A DNA stretch of 61,913 nt from a virus. Shown here piece after piece: positions 1 to 9,008 of this stretch. The notes beneath the pieces were generated by a model that worked only from the letters and a program-made list of their open reading frames with translations, was not told the origin of the DNA and did not search any database. Location of the stretch: the IMG/VR virus record IMGVR_UViG_3300048587_000154, positions 1 to 61,913 of that record. The stretch is one strand, 5' to 3'. Position numbers and translations under genes: made by a program. Each line of letters begins with the position of its first letter. Position 1 is the stretch's first letter.

Positions 1-127
1 CATCAAGGTCTAGCACCTTTGCCTCAAGCGCGTTTTCGCCCATCGCCTCCTTCTTGGCGAGGATGGTGTTGTAGGTCTCGGTCAGCGTGTCGAGGAGGTC
101 TTGCTGTTCGGATGGCGTCAGCAACAT
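1..127. repeat. Left copy of the 127-bp terminal overlap
   Basis: Bases 1-127 are identical to bases 61787-61913. The length 127 is a common assembler k-mer size, and the reading frame of the giant minus-strand gene continues exactly across the join. The simplest reading is a circular or circularly permuted genome opened inside that gene, not a true direct terminal repeat. The non-redundant genome is then about 61,786 bp. Confidence 0.9.
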
Positions 128-3100
128 GATGCGCCCGGTCAAGCGCTGCATCGGGTTCTCTGTCGAGACCGCGCCCTTTTCGTTGAAGGCAACCGGCGTG
201 CCAAGGCGATCGTTCAGTTCGGCGTTGTCGCGCGCCCACTGAACGGCGGCAAGATCGCCATATTCGTTCATGAAATCGACGGCATCGGCGGTGAACGCGC
301 TCTTGCGGCTGGCTGTGGTGTTCGCCGACAAGGAGGCCATCTTCTTCATGAGGACGGCGGTTGGTCGCGCCTCTGCCGGGATATCGGCGGAAAGCTGCGT
401 ATAGGCCGGCGCAATCACCTGTCCGGTACGGTGGATGCGGCCAAGCATCTGCATGTGCGTATCAATGTTTCCGTCCGCCTGGGCGATGACCATGCGGCGG
501 CGCGAGCGATCCTTGTACTTGGATGACGCATGCAGCGAAACGCCAGTCGAGCCGGAGCGGTTGAGGATAACGACATCGAGACCGCCGTCGTTGAACTTCT
601 TGATGGTGACGCGCTTGCCCTCTGCGCCCCGCTCGGCGGAAGGCCGCGACGCCAGCGTGCCGGTCTTGTAGTCGATCATGGTCCCGCGCCCGGTGATCTC
701 GGCGACCTTGTGGCCGTCCTTGGTCAGTTCGTGGCGGATGTAGTCGATCGGGGAGGCAGGCAGGCCAGACAGGTCGGCTTCCTCGATCGCGGTTTGCGCG
801 GCCTCGTAGCCGGCCCGAAACTCGCCTGGCAAATCCGTTATCGGGATGAACACATGATCCTTTTCGTCCTCTCCATCCTTGATGGTGATGCGCAGCGTGC
901 GGTCGAGGTAGCGCTGCACCACATCGGCGAAGGTGATGTTGATCGGATCGCCGATCGATAGGCCCTTGTCCGCCGCATAGTCGGAAATGAACGACTCGTT
1001 GGTGAACGAAAGGGTGATGACCGGCTTCTCACCATCCGCCAGCGCCTGCTTGGCGCGCTCCACGGCGGCCTTGGCCTTGATGGAAAGCAACATCTGGTTG
1101 ATGATGTTGTGCATGATCGAGGCAAATTCGGTCGAGTTCGCCGCTAGTTCACCGATGCCGCTATCCATCCCCATAGCCGCGCCGTTTTCCTTAAGCCACG
1201 CCTCGATCCATTCCTTGCGGAAATCCTTGATGGATCGGTCGAAGTCGAAGATTGTCCGAATGGAGTTGGCGAAGTCGGCATAGGCTTCGTAATTGACCTC
1301 TGCAACGTCTAGGTCGTACTCGACACCCTCGAATGAACGCTCGCGCCTGGCGTACTGTCCAGCATCAGCCAGCATCGACGCCACCACCTGTTGCAGCGGC
1401 ACCTTGCCCTTGGTGATGAGTTCGGGGAGGTCTTTCGGATCATTGACCGCCTTGGCCATGTCGGTACGGCTGTACAGGTCCATGACGGTCGGGTTTTTGG
1501 CGTAGGTGGCAGAGGAATACATGACCGCCTTGGCGACTGAAATCCACTGCCGGAACTTCTGCGCACGCGGAACCGGGGCACCCTTGGCGGCGCGCTGCTT
1601 TTCGCCCTGACCGCCCGCATTGTGCGACTCGTCCATGATGAGGAAGGCGCGCGGGGCGATCTGGTTCATGAAGCGACGGCGCGAGGTCTCCAACCCCTTC
1701 ACCGTGTTCATCTGGTCGTAAGTGGTGAAGATCACATCCGGCTTGATCTTGCCAGACAGGATCGCCAGCATTTGTGCGTCCGCGTCCTTCGGCGATTGGG
1801 ACTTGGTGAATTGGCCGCGCTTCTTGGGGGCTTTAACGCCGTCTACCTTGGCCTGATCGCGCTCGATGAGCCAATCGACCGCCTCATCGTCCAGCGGAAC
1901 GGTGGTGTTTGAGTTGGTCATGAAGATGTACGGATCGCGACCAAGCGCCTTCGGCCACTGGATATCATTCAGGTCGCGGTACATGTCGCCGTAGAGGTCG
2001 GGCTTCTCCGTGACGAATACCGGCACCATGCCGCGCTTGTGGGCGAAGCGAATGGCAGCCGCGACGACACGGCCCTTACCGATGCCGGTCTGGTCTCCGA
2101 TGATGAAGGCGTCGCCCTTGGCAACGTTGTCGATCGCCAGCGCGATTGCGTCTATCTGCTCGGCGCTGAACACGTCCTCAAGCTCGGACGTGTCGTAGCC
2201 AAGGCTCTGCGCAACGAAGGCGTCGATGTCGCCGTGGGTCTGCTCGATCTTCGCCAGCGAAGCATCCATCGCCGCGCCAAGGGCGGCGGGAACAAGCGTG
2301 TTGAGCGACTGGCCTTCGCGCGAATAGGGCCGGTACGGCACTTGCCCGGTCGCGTTGGCCTCGCTGGTTACTCTAGCGTCTCGCGGCTTGGCATCAACGC
2401 GCTCACCAGTTCCTCCGGTGTCGTCGCGCCCTGCCAGGCCGCTTCGTCCCTGATCGCCATCCACCAATCCGTCAGGGCTTCGTTGTCCCCGATCATCTGG
2501 AAGGCTGCTTGGCGCGGGCTGGCGTCCGCCGACGGGCGCTGCATCAACAGGCCCTCGGCTTCCATCCTGTCCGCTGCGTCCGCTATCTCCTGCGGGGCGT
2601 TCTTCGACTGCTCCAACAGGGTTCTGAATTTCGCCTCGACCTTCGATAGAAACCGGCTCTCCTCGGTCTGCGGCACTTTCTGAACTACGGCTGCCATCGA
2701 GATATCCTTTCAGCGATGCCCATGAATTAATGTAGGCAGGAACGCGGGCTGCGGGAAGGGGTAGGCTTGATTTGCCCTTTCCGTCGATCACGATCACGTC
2801 AACCGGCCATGCCGCGCCTTGGCGCTGGTACATCTGACCGGACACGGTGAAGTGCTCGATCACGTTGTAGCTGTCGTAGAGGCGCTTGTAGAACTTGCGC
2901 TTTTGCGAGGTGTTGTAGTTGTCGCTGCGCTCGGCCTCTGTGCCATCCTTGACGCTGCCAACGATGAATACGGCTCGACCGTCTGGCGTCATGCCTTCCA
3001 GCGCCTTGAGCACGATCGCCTGATCTATCGCGGTGGTGCGGTGCTGGCCGACCTCGAACACGATCGACTCGCCATTCTTGCGCACGGCACCAAAAGGCGG

Positions 3101-6100
3101 GTTGCCAACGATGCGGTCGGCTCCGTGCGGGGTCTCCATGTCCAGCGCGTCGTTGTCGGTCACGCGGAAGCCCTGATTGCGCAAGGCTGCGGAGCGATCC
3201 TTGTTCAGTTCGTTGGCGTGAACCTGTTGGGTTTCGGGATCGGTGTCGATCAAGAGCGCGCCGTTGCCGGCTGTCGGCTCGTAGATGATCTTACCGCCTG
3301 CGACGTTCGCCAGGCGATCGACCACGTAGGCGAGCGGCATCGGCGTCGAATAGGCCTGCTCTGCGACGCTCTGCGATGTGCGGGTGGCAAGGCGCGGCTG
3401 GCGCTCGTAGAGGCTCACCAAGCGATCGTAGACCACTTCGCTACCGCGCTTCTTGCCGGCCTTGATGATGTCACGGGCAGCCAGCACAACGGCCTGCTCT
3501 ATGACCTCCTCGGCCTCCTTGTTGGCAATCTCCTCCTGCTTGGCCTTCCAGCCGTGATCCGCCAGCCACCTACGGGCCTGATTGATGGTCTCGAAGCGCG
3601 TATCAGGCGAAAGCAGATGGTCGCGAAGTTCTTCGACCACGGAAGCGGGCGTGTTAATTTTTTCGACCTCTTTTGCGGGCGTATTTTTTACCGGCTCGAC
3701 TGGCTTGGCCTCATCCGCGACCAGATAATCCTTGCTGCGGCCTTCCTTGTTGATCTGGATGCCGCCGCCCGGCACAAAGCCAACCGCTTCGGTCACACGC
3801 ACGTTGTTTTCCGTGTAGGACCGAACGCCCTTGTCATCCTCCCACACGGTGTTGCCGCGCGCATTGACGCCGATCTTGGTCCAGCGCCCGCTTTTCGTTG
3901 CCGGCGTCTCTGCCTTCGGCTCCGGTCTGGCCTTCTCGGCTGCGGCCTCGAAGGCGGCATCGGTGTATTCGTGCCCGCCCAACTCCGGCGTCTTTTCCTT
4001 GCCCAAATCGGCATGCAAGCGCGCCGCCTCCTTGGGCGATGTCATGCCGGTCGCATCGAGGCCGGGATAGTTGCGCGCGCCCTCCCAAAAACTCAACAGG
4101 TAGGGATGAATGGCCTTGCCGAAGTCGGCGGTCATAGCCTTGGCGAAATCGGCAAAACTTTTGACGCCAGACTCGATGTAAGCGCCGGCGATGGTCATGC
4201 CATCGACCAGCATTTCCGGGTCGATGCCGCTGTTGAGTTGCGACAGTTTCGAGCGAAGTCGGGCGCGGGCGGCTTCAACCTTGTCGGTGGTGAATATCTT
4301 GTTGCCGGCGAAACGATCGGTTGGCTTCTCCGTGGACTTGGCCTTCACCTGATTGTGCAGGTCCATGAGGTCGGTCTGCCTGGCATCGTCGCCGAACAGC
4401 CCGCCAACGTCCTTTTGCGGCTTGGCGGCCTTGAGCGGGGCATCGGCCTTGCGCTGGGCCATGGTAGCGTCGGAGGCGCGCTCTGCGCCGGGAATGACCG
4501 TCTGCGGCTTACCGTCGGCTCCGGCCTCGGTTTCCGGCTTACGGGCACGCAGCTTCAACAGCGCCAGGCGGGCAGTGCGCTTGTCGAAGGCCATGCCGTC
4601 AACAACGACGCCATCCTTGGAAGTCTGAATGCGGCGCTCGATGGTGGCGATCGCCGCATCGGCATTGCCGTTTTCACCAGCGAGCATGCGCTCGGCCATG
4701 ATTTCGGCCTCGGCGTTGTCGGCGCGCGGGGCTGGCTCGCTGCGGAGCGCGGCTAGTTCTTCGTCGGAGGCGAACGTGTCGCGTGCGCCGCCTTCTGTGC
4801 CCGTTCGAGCGCTTCCGCCGTCTGTTTCTTGGCCTGCACCTTGCGGCCCGCTCTCGCGGCCATCCGGTGCTTGTGCGCGGAAGTCTTGGCGATCTGCTTG
4901 CGCTTCGGATCGGTCGCTGCCTTGGCTTCCTGCTCGCGCTGCCGCGCCGTCCGCAAGTGCTGCTCCGGGGTGTACTTCATCGGACCCTACCTCATCGAAG
5001 AATGGAATAACCGGCGTTGCCTCGGCTTCGGGCTGCGGGTTGTCTGCGTCATAGCCCATCGCATCACGTTCAAGCGCATCGTCCACGCTCATCCCCCCAG
5101 TCATCAGGTCGATGACTTCTGCCATGCCAGCGGCATCGGGATCAATGCCCAATTCACGCAATTCAGCCATCGCGCGTTCGCGGGCGTTGACATGCTGACG
5201 TTCATCGGTGGCGCGGCTCTGATCTTCCCGCCAAGCCTGCGCCCAATCGTCGTCGTTGCGAGAGAACTGGTCGCGGCTGCCAATGTCGGTCGCAAGCGAT
5301 ACCAGCATGTCATCAATGGTCGAGGTGGAAAGCTCGCCATCCTCCGAGTCCTGCAAATAGCCGTTCTCGACCAGAAGCGCGCGGGCCTGATCGAGCGATC
5401 GGCCATTGGCGCGCACCAACTTGCCTACGCCTGGCACAAACACCTTGTCAGCGTCCATGTTGGCAAGCTCGCCCTTGTGATCGCGAACACCACCGCTGGC
5501 CGCAAGAAACTCGACCATCGACTGCGGGCGCTTCACACGGCCCTGTGCGTCTGCCGGCCAGCCTTCTTGCGTGGTTTTGACCTTGCCCATCGCATAGGGC
5601 GTGCGATGCGCCTTTGGCGTGGCGATCCAGTCGCGGAAGGCCTTCGGGGAAACCGACGTGATCGCGCCCACACGCTGGTTTCCCGATCCATCGGAGAACG
5701 CCTTGACGTACAGGTCGCGGGCCTGCGCGATGCTGTCTGCGCCAAGAATGACCTTATGCTCATCGAAGCGCCCGTTTTGCGTCGGCGCACGCTGGTCAAC
5801 GATGTAGATTTTCTTCGATTTCGGGTTGTCGCCCACGTACACATCGACGTGATCGCCGTCCGCGCCCGTGGTTTTCTTGATATACCCGTAATGCGCCGGA
5901 AGGACGGACTCCCATGCCGGCCCGTCGGGGTTCTTGTTGCGGCGCGTCGATCCCTTTGGGTTCTCGATCGTGATGTCTTGCCCGGCGATGCGAACATGCG
6001 CCTTCTTGTAGTTCCCAGCCTGCGCCTGTGCGTCCGACGGCTCGGCAACGCGCTGTCCAGCCGCTTCGAGGTCTTGCGAGGTCTCGATCGATGCCGGGCG

Positions 6101-7696
6101 CGCACGCGATGCGTCGGTCTCAAGCCCGCGTGCAGATGAGAGCGCGGCAGGCTGGGCTTCTTCCGGCTGCTGAATGACGGTCGGAGCCTCAAGGGCGGGT
6201 TCCTGCGCAACAGGCTGGGCTTCCGGTGCAACGGGTGCCGGTTCTTGTGCAACACCGTACTGCGCGGCGATGGCAATCTCGTCTGGCGTGGCTGGGTCGA
6301 TCGCCTGGCTCACCTCTGCGGCGGCTTCTTCCGGTGACATCGAGTCGATATCGGCGTCGGTCCACAGCATCTTGCGAAGCGTGGCACGGACTTCCGGGGG
6401 GACGCTGGTCGAGGGTGTGGCCGGAGGTGGCATGGAAGGCGCAATGGGCACTGCCGCCTCCTGCTCCACCTCCGGCGCGGCGGGAGCGGCGGCTTCTGGC
6501 GATCCGCGCTCAACCGCATCCGGCTCGGTCGAGGTCTCCAATGGCGCTCGCGCGTAACGCTCGGCAGGGTGCGTCACCACCTGCTGATTGTTAGCGTCCG
6601 CCGCACCGCCCTCGCCCTTGCCGAATATCGCGCGTCCGGTCTTGGACACGACTTGCTCGCCCACCTTCAAGCCACCGCCGACGATGCCGCCGATTGCAGC
6701 CGACTCGGCCACGCCATCCATGATGTCTTGATCGGGCTTGTAGACGTAGCGCGCAATGAGGTTCTGCGCCGCCTGCTGAACGGCTTCCTGACCGCCTTCG
6801 GCTGCCGCCTGTGCAAGCACCTTCCCGACGGCTCCGGCCAACTTGCCGGCGAACGGCAGCGGCACGCGCTCGAACAGCGTTTCGATCGGGATTTGCTCTG
6901 TGAGACCGGGATATCGGCCCAACCTGGCCGCTTGGATGATCTGCTCTTGCGTCGCGCCCTTGGAGATAGCGTCATCGATCTGCTGACCGCCCGTCGCCAG
7001 TGAGCCGCCGACAACGCCGGCAACCGGGCCAAGGCCGGGCACCGCGCCAGCCGCCATGAATGGAACGGTCGAGCCAAGCCCTTCCGAGATCGACCGCGAC
7101 CAAGTGTTCTCATAGTCCTCGGCTGCCGGGAAGTTCTCGGCGGCATAGTCCTGCATCGCCTGCCCTGCTTTGAACAGGGATGTGTCCTGAATTTTCTCCT
7201 CCGGCATGATGTCGGCGTTTTCGCCGAGTCCTGCCAGCGCCTTCACGCCACCATCGACCGTGAGCGTTCCGTTTCGCACCTGCGAAGCGACGGCCAGAAG
7301 AACGATTTCCTTCAAGCCGCGAATGCCCTTGTTGGCCTTGCGCTGCCAGTCCACCCATTCCGTGTTCGTCATGAGCGGGATGCGCTCGAAGTCGGTTACC
7401 AAGCTCTTGACGGCTTCGCGCTCTGCCGGCGAATTGGCCTGTTCCGGGGCAAGACCCTTGACCATGGAGCCGATGGCGTTGATCGCTCCGGCTGCGATGC
7501 CCTTGCCAACTTCGGGGAAGAACGATCCGCCTTCCTCCTCGGCGATCGGCTGGGCCGGCTTTACGCTCGGCGCGGCGTATTTCGCCCATGGGCCTGCGGC
7601 CTTTGCGCCGGGCGTCGGCGACGGGCTGGGCGTAACTGCATCGACCGTAGGGGCTGCATACTTCTCCCACGGGCCACGGATCGCGTTTTCAGCCAT
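1..7696 (-). CDS. Giant polyvalent protein, residues 1 to about 2565 (InPase-like, N6-adenine methyltransferase, SBNO-type helicase)
   Basis: The ATG at 7696 directly follows the TAA of the upstream gene. The frame stays open past base 1 and resumes at 61786, ending at 56316: 4,388 residues in all. The N-terminus has two PWxKYAAP motifs (about residues 9 and 36), then Gly/Ala-rich hydrophobic stretches (about 210-310). Residues 555-690 resemble the inorganic-pyrophosphatase-like domain of phage polyvalent proteins (ENPKGS, PAHYGYI, GADGDHVDVYVG). A methyltransferase has EPTAGNGAL near 1473 and NPPF at 1532-1535. A Strawberry-notch/SF2 helicase has GDQTGIGKG near 1867, DESH at 2022 and MLGRIHRTGQ at 2417. 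Between domains lie long Gly/Ser/Asp/Arg-rich linkers, two of which contain nested genes. By family precedent (N4-type virion giants, DarB-like proteins) it is probably packaged and ejected to protect or modify incoming DNA; that role is inference. Confidence 0.93.
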   Translation of the reverse strand, partial: MAENAIRGPWEKYAAPTVDAVTPSPSPTPGAKAAGPWAKYAAPSVKPAQPIAEEEGGSFFPEVGKGIAAGAINAIGSMVKGLAPEQANSPAEREAVKSLVTDFERIPLMTNTEWVDWQRKANKGIRGLKEIVLLAVASQVRNGTLTVDGGVKALAGLGENADIMPEEKIQDTSLFKAGQAMQDYAAENFPAAEDYENTWSRSISEGLGSTVPFMAAGAVPGLGPVAGVVGGSLATGGQQIDDAISKGATQEQIIQAARLGRYPGLTEQIPIETLFERVPLPFAGKLAGAVGKVLAQAAAEGGQEAVQQAAQNLIARYVYKPDQDIMDGVAESAAIGGIVGGGLKVGEQVVSKTGRAIFGKGEGGAADANNQQVVTHPAERYARAPLETSTEPDAVERGSPEAAAPAAPEVEQEAAVPIAPSMPPPATPSTSVPPEVRATLRKMLWTDADIDSMSPEEAAAEVSQAIDPATPDEIAIAAQYGVAQEPAPVAPEAQPVAQEPALEAPTVIQQPEEAQPAALSSARGLETDASRARPASIETSQDLEAAGQRVAEPSDAQAQAGNYKKAHVRIAGQDITIENPKGSTRRNKNPDGPAWESVLPAHYGYIKKTTGADGDHVDVYVGDNPKSKKIYIVDQRAPTQNGRFDEHKVILGADSIAQARDLYVKAFSDGSGNQRVGAITSVSPKAFRDWIATPKAHRTPYAMGKVKTTQEGWPADAQGRVKRPQSMVEFLAASGGVRDHKGELANMDADKVFVPGVGKLVRANGRSLDQARALLVENGYLQDSEDGELSTSTIDDMLVSLATDIGSRDQFSRNDDDWAQAWREDQSRATDERQHVNARERAMAELRELGIDPDAAGMAEVIDLMTGGMSVDDALERDAMGYDADNPQPEAEATPVIPFFDEVGSDEVHPGAALADGAAARAGSQGSDRSEAQADRQDFRAQAPDGRESGPQGAGQETDGGSARTGTEGGARDTFASDEELAALRSEPAPRADNAEAEIMAERMLAGENGNADAAIATIERRIQTSKDGVVVDGMAFDKRTARLALLKLRARKPETEAGADGKPQTVIPGAERASDATMAQRKADAPLKAAKPQKDVGGLFGDDARQTDLMDLHNQVKAKSTEKPTDRFAGNKIFTTDKVEAARARLRSKLSQLNSGIDPEMLVDGMTIAGAYIESGVKSFADFAKAMTADFGKAIHPYLLSFWEGARNYPGLDATGMTSPKEAARLHADLGKEKTPELGGHEYTDAAFEAAAEKARPEPKAETPATKSGRWTKIGVNARGNTVWEDDKGVRSYTENNVRVTEAVGFVPGGGIQINKEGRSKDYLVADEAKPVEPVKNTPAKEVEKINTPASVVEELRDHLLSPDTRFETINQARRWLADHGWKAKQEEIANKEAEEVIEQAVVLAARDIIKAGKKRGSEVVYDRLVSLYERQPRLATRTSQSVAEQAYSTPMPLAYVVDRLANVAGGKIIYEPTAGNGALLIDTDPETQQVHANELNKDRSAALRNQGFRVTDNDALDMETPHGADRIVGNPPFGAVRKNGESIVFEVGQHRTTAIDQAIVLKALEGMTPDGRAVFIVGSVKDGTEAERSDNYNTSQKRKFYKRLYDSYNVIEHFTVSGQMYQRQGAAWPVDVIVIDGKGKSSLPLPAARVPAYINSWASLKGYLDGSRSSESAADRGEPVSIEGRGEIQNPVGAVEERPAGDSGRSGQDGSRGPVDAAPVGGRQPAPSSLPDDRGQRSPDGLVDGDQGRSGLAGRDDTGGTGERVDAKPRDARVTSEANATGQVPYRPYSREGQSLNTLVPAALGAAMDASLAKIEQTHGDIDAFVAQSLGYDTSELEDVFSAEQIDAIALAIDNVAKGDAFIIGDQTGIGKGRVVAAAIRFAHKRGMVPVFVTEKPDLYGDMYRDLNDIQWPKALGRDPYIFMTNSNTTVPLDDEAVDWLIERDQAKVDGVKAPKKRGQFTKSQSPKDADAQMLAILSGKIKPDVIFTTYDQMNTVKGLETSRRRFMNQIAPRAFLIMDESHNAGGQGEKQRAAKGAPVPRAQKFRQWISVAKAVMYSSATYAKNPTVMDLYSRTDMAKAVNDPKDLPELITKGKVPLQQVVASMLADAGQYARRERSFEGVEYDLDVAEVNYEAYADFANSIRTIFDFDRSIKDFRKEWIEAWLKENGAAMGMDSGIGELAANSTEFASIMHNIINQMLLSIKAKAAVERAKQALADGEKPVITLSFTNESFISDYAADKGLSIGDPINITFADVVQRYLDRTLRITIKDGEDEKDHVFIPITDLPGEFRAGYEAAQTAIEEADLSGLPASPIDYIRHELTKDGHKVAEITGRGTMIDYKTGTLASRPSAERGAEGKRVTIKKFNDGGLDVVILNRSGSTGVSLHASSKYKDRSRRRMVIAQADGNIDTHMQMLGRIHRTGQVIAPAYTQLSADIPAEARPTAVLMKKMASLSANTTASRKSAFTADAVDFMNEYGDLAAVQWARDNAELNDRLGTPVAFNEKGAVSTENPMQRLTGRIMLLTPSEQQDLLDTLTETYNTILAKKEAMGENALEAKVLDLD
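2368..2697 (-). CDS. Nested out-of-frame gene inside the giant gene, 109 aa
   Basis: The ATG at 2697 follows GAAAGGATATCTCG, a good Shine-Dalgarno at proper spacing, and opens 109 codons in a different frame from the surrounding giant gene. The product has normal protein composition (Leu, Ile, Phe, Met, Trp spread through it; ends TPEELVSALMPSRETLE). I translated the giant frame across the same bases and it stays open but is Gly/Arg/Ser/Asp/Pro-rich linker. It sits between the methyltransferase and helicase domains. No family recognised; it looks soluble and helical. It is either a real overlapping gene or the relic of one engulfed by gene fusion. Confidence 0.6.
   Translation of the reverse strand: MAAVVQKVPQTEESRFLSKVEAKFRTLLEQSKNAPQEIADAADRMEAEGLLMQRPSADASPRQAAFQMIGDNEALTDWWMAIRDEAAWQGATTPEELVSALMPSRETLE
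4753..4980 (-). CDS. Nested out-of-frame gene inside the giant gene, 75 aa basic protein
   Basis: The ATG at 4980 is preceded by GAGGTAGGGTCCG, giving a GAGG-type ribosome binding site. The 75-residue product begins MKYTPEQHLRTARQRE and is helical, Lys/Arg/Gln/Ala-rich. It resembles the small 'PEQHLRxA...A.TDP..R' proteins common in alphaproteobacteria; that likeness is from memory. The giant frame is also open here (checked codon by codon, 4742-4980) but reads as low-complexity Gly/Ala/Ser/Asp/Arg linker. This is the second such nested gene in a linker of the same protein. Confidence 0.55.
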   Translation of the reverse strand: MKYTPEQHLRTARQREQEAKAATDPKRKQIAKTSAHKHRMAARAGRKVQAKKQTAEALERAQKAAHATRSPPTKN

Positions 7697-8581
7697 TTAC
7701 TTTTCCAGCGTCCAGTTGTTCGGGTCTGCGGGATCGCCGCCGTTGAAGCGGTATCCATCTTCTACCGTGCCGGCAGCCGGTGCGGATAGACCACCGCCTG
7801 TGGATAGGCCGGCTTGCCCGCCGCCCGTCACCTGCTTGGTCAGGCGCTCGCGGGTCTCATCAATCACCTTTTTGCGCTCATCCGGCGAATAGATGTTTTC
7901 TGCCGCCGCCTGCGCGATGCGCTCGATTTCGAGTTGCTGCGAGACTGATATGCCGTTCGTCTTGGCGAGGTTTTTGATTTCCATGGCCGTTTTCTGGTTG
8001 GAAAGCTCGGCGGAACGGTTAAGCCGCGACTCGGATGCGCGCCGCAACTCCATTTCCTGCGCGTCTTTTTCGTCGGCGCGCTTCATCTTCAAGGCGTCTT
8101 GGCTGCGGTCGTAGTTCACCTTCTCGGCGTCGGCTGCGGCCTTTGCCTCGGCCTGTTCCTTGGCGTCGTAATAGCCGCTCGCGCCGCCAAAGCCGCTCCC
8201 GAAGGCGAGGAAGGGATCGCCGCGCCCCGTCCTGATGTTGGCCGCGCCTGCACCGAAGGCGCGCACCATCGAGCGAAGATCGCGACCGCCAAACAATTGC
8301 GAGAGAGGATCGACCGGCGCTGCGCTTTGCGGGATGGCCGGCTCCTGCGCAACCGGAACGGCTGGTTCTTCCTGCGGCATGGCTGCGGGTGCGAATGATC
8401 CGCCTGGCAGTTGAGCCATGGGGCGATCGGGCGGGATCGGGCCAACCATAGGCAGCCTTATTTGCGGCATCGGCGGACCCTGTACCGGGCGTGGGGCTGC
8501 GGATGGCGTCTGCGCGGCGGCTGGGGAGCCTCCAAGCAACTGCATGAGCGTGTCTACGATCGAGGTGTTGGCGATGGGCAT
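7697..8581 (-). CDS. Probable internal virion/ejection protein, 294 aa with coiled coil
   Basis: The gene ends with TAA immediately followed by the ATG of the giant gene, so the two are translationally coupled. The first 110 residues are Pro/Ala-rich (QAPPxP-type). Then comes a short Gly-rich stretch (LAFGSGFGGASGYYDA) and about 100 residues of Lys/Glu/Ala-rich coiled coil with many heptads. The C-terminus is Gly/Ser-rich. No database family recognised. Its position between the tail genes and the giant polyvalent gene, with a coiled coil and a small hydrophobic patch, fits an ejection (pilot) protein; that is inference from context. Confidence 0.8.
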   Translation of the reverse strand: MPIANTSIVDTLMQLLGGSPAAAQTPSAAPRPVQGPPMPQIRLPMVGPIPPDRPMAQLPGGSFAPAAMPQEEPAVPVAQEPAIPQSAAPVDPLSQLFGGRDLRSMVRAFGAGAANIRTGRGDPFLAFGSGFGGASGYYDAKEQAEAKAAADAEKVNYDRSQDALKMKRADEKDAQEMELRRASESRLNRSAELSNQKTAMEIKNLAKTNGISVSQQLEIERIAQAAAENIYSPDERKKVIDETRERLTKQVTGGGQAGLSTGGGLSAPAAGTVEDGYRFNGGDPADPNNWTLEK

Positions 8582-8584
8582 TGG

Positions 8585-8995
8585 TTACCTCCCCGCCCCT
8601 TCGCGGCCCGGATTACGGATATTCGGAGCCTGATAACCCGGCCTCGTCGGCGTGACCGGCGCTGGCGTGACTGGTGTCGTGGGCGTTACCGGCGCTTCCG
8701 GCAGGGAGGTGACGCCAAGAAGCTGCTGGACAGGATCAGCGGTCGGTGCTTTGGGCTGATACCAGTACGGGGTTCCAGCGTTCGCCCCAAGGCTTGCCAT
8801 GCCAGATGTCGGCAGGAGACCGCCCTGCTGTGTGTTCATCCCCAAGTTCTGGCGCATGGCGTTCGAATAGCCCATCGGGCCATTGGTGATGATGTGCTGG
8901 ATGAGCTTGGCGAAGGCGTCGCCGCTGACCGGGTTGCTCGCCTTCCCGTCCTTCACGTCCGACCCCATGAGGGAGTTGAGAGCGTCGAGTGCCAT
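8585..8995 (-). CDS. Small virion-type protein, 136 aa with Pro/Thr-rich tail
   Basis: It starts MALDALNSLMGSD and ends in a Pro/Thr/Val-rich stretch with repeated PVTP units (about residues 100-118). A middle segment has many Gly/Asn/Gln. It lies 3 bp upstream of the 294-residue gene and 13 bp downstream of the 309-residue gene, so all belong to one transcript. No family recognised. Its place in the cluster feeding into the giant gene suggests a minor or internal virion protein. Confidence 0.75.
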   Translation of the reverse strand: MALDALNSLMGSDVKDGKASNPVSGDAFAKLIQHIITNGPMGYSNAMRQNLGMNTQQGGLLPTSGMASLGANAGTPYWYQPKAPTADPVQQLLGVTSLPEAPVTPTTPVTPAPVTPTRPGYQAPNIRNPGREGAGR

Positions 8996-9008
8996 GGGTT
9001 ACCCCTCC

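Noticed and set aside
1-127. True direct terminal repeat as in T7
   Set aside because: Only 127 bp, equals an assembler k-mer size and lies inside a coding sequence. A circular overlap is the simpler explanation.
2819-4756. Long plus-strand open frame of 645 codons (and 4829-6139, 436 codons)
   Set aside because: Antisense to the giant gene, no ribosome binding site, Arg/His/Leu/Gly-rich composition typical of the shadow frame of a GC-rich gene, while the minus-strand frame carries clear enzyme motifs.
5533-6276. 247-codon minus-strand frame rich in Arg/Ser/Pro
   Set aside because: Out of frame with the giant gene, strongly biased composition, no ribosome binding site. Unlike the two nested genes kept, it has no natural protein character.
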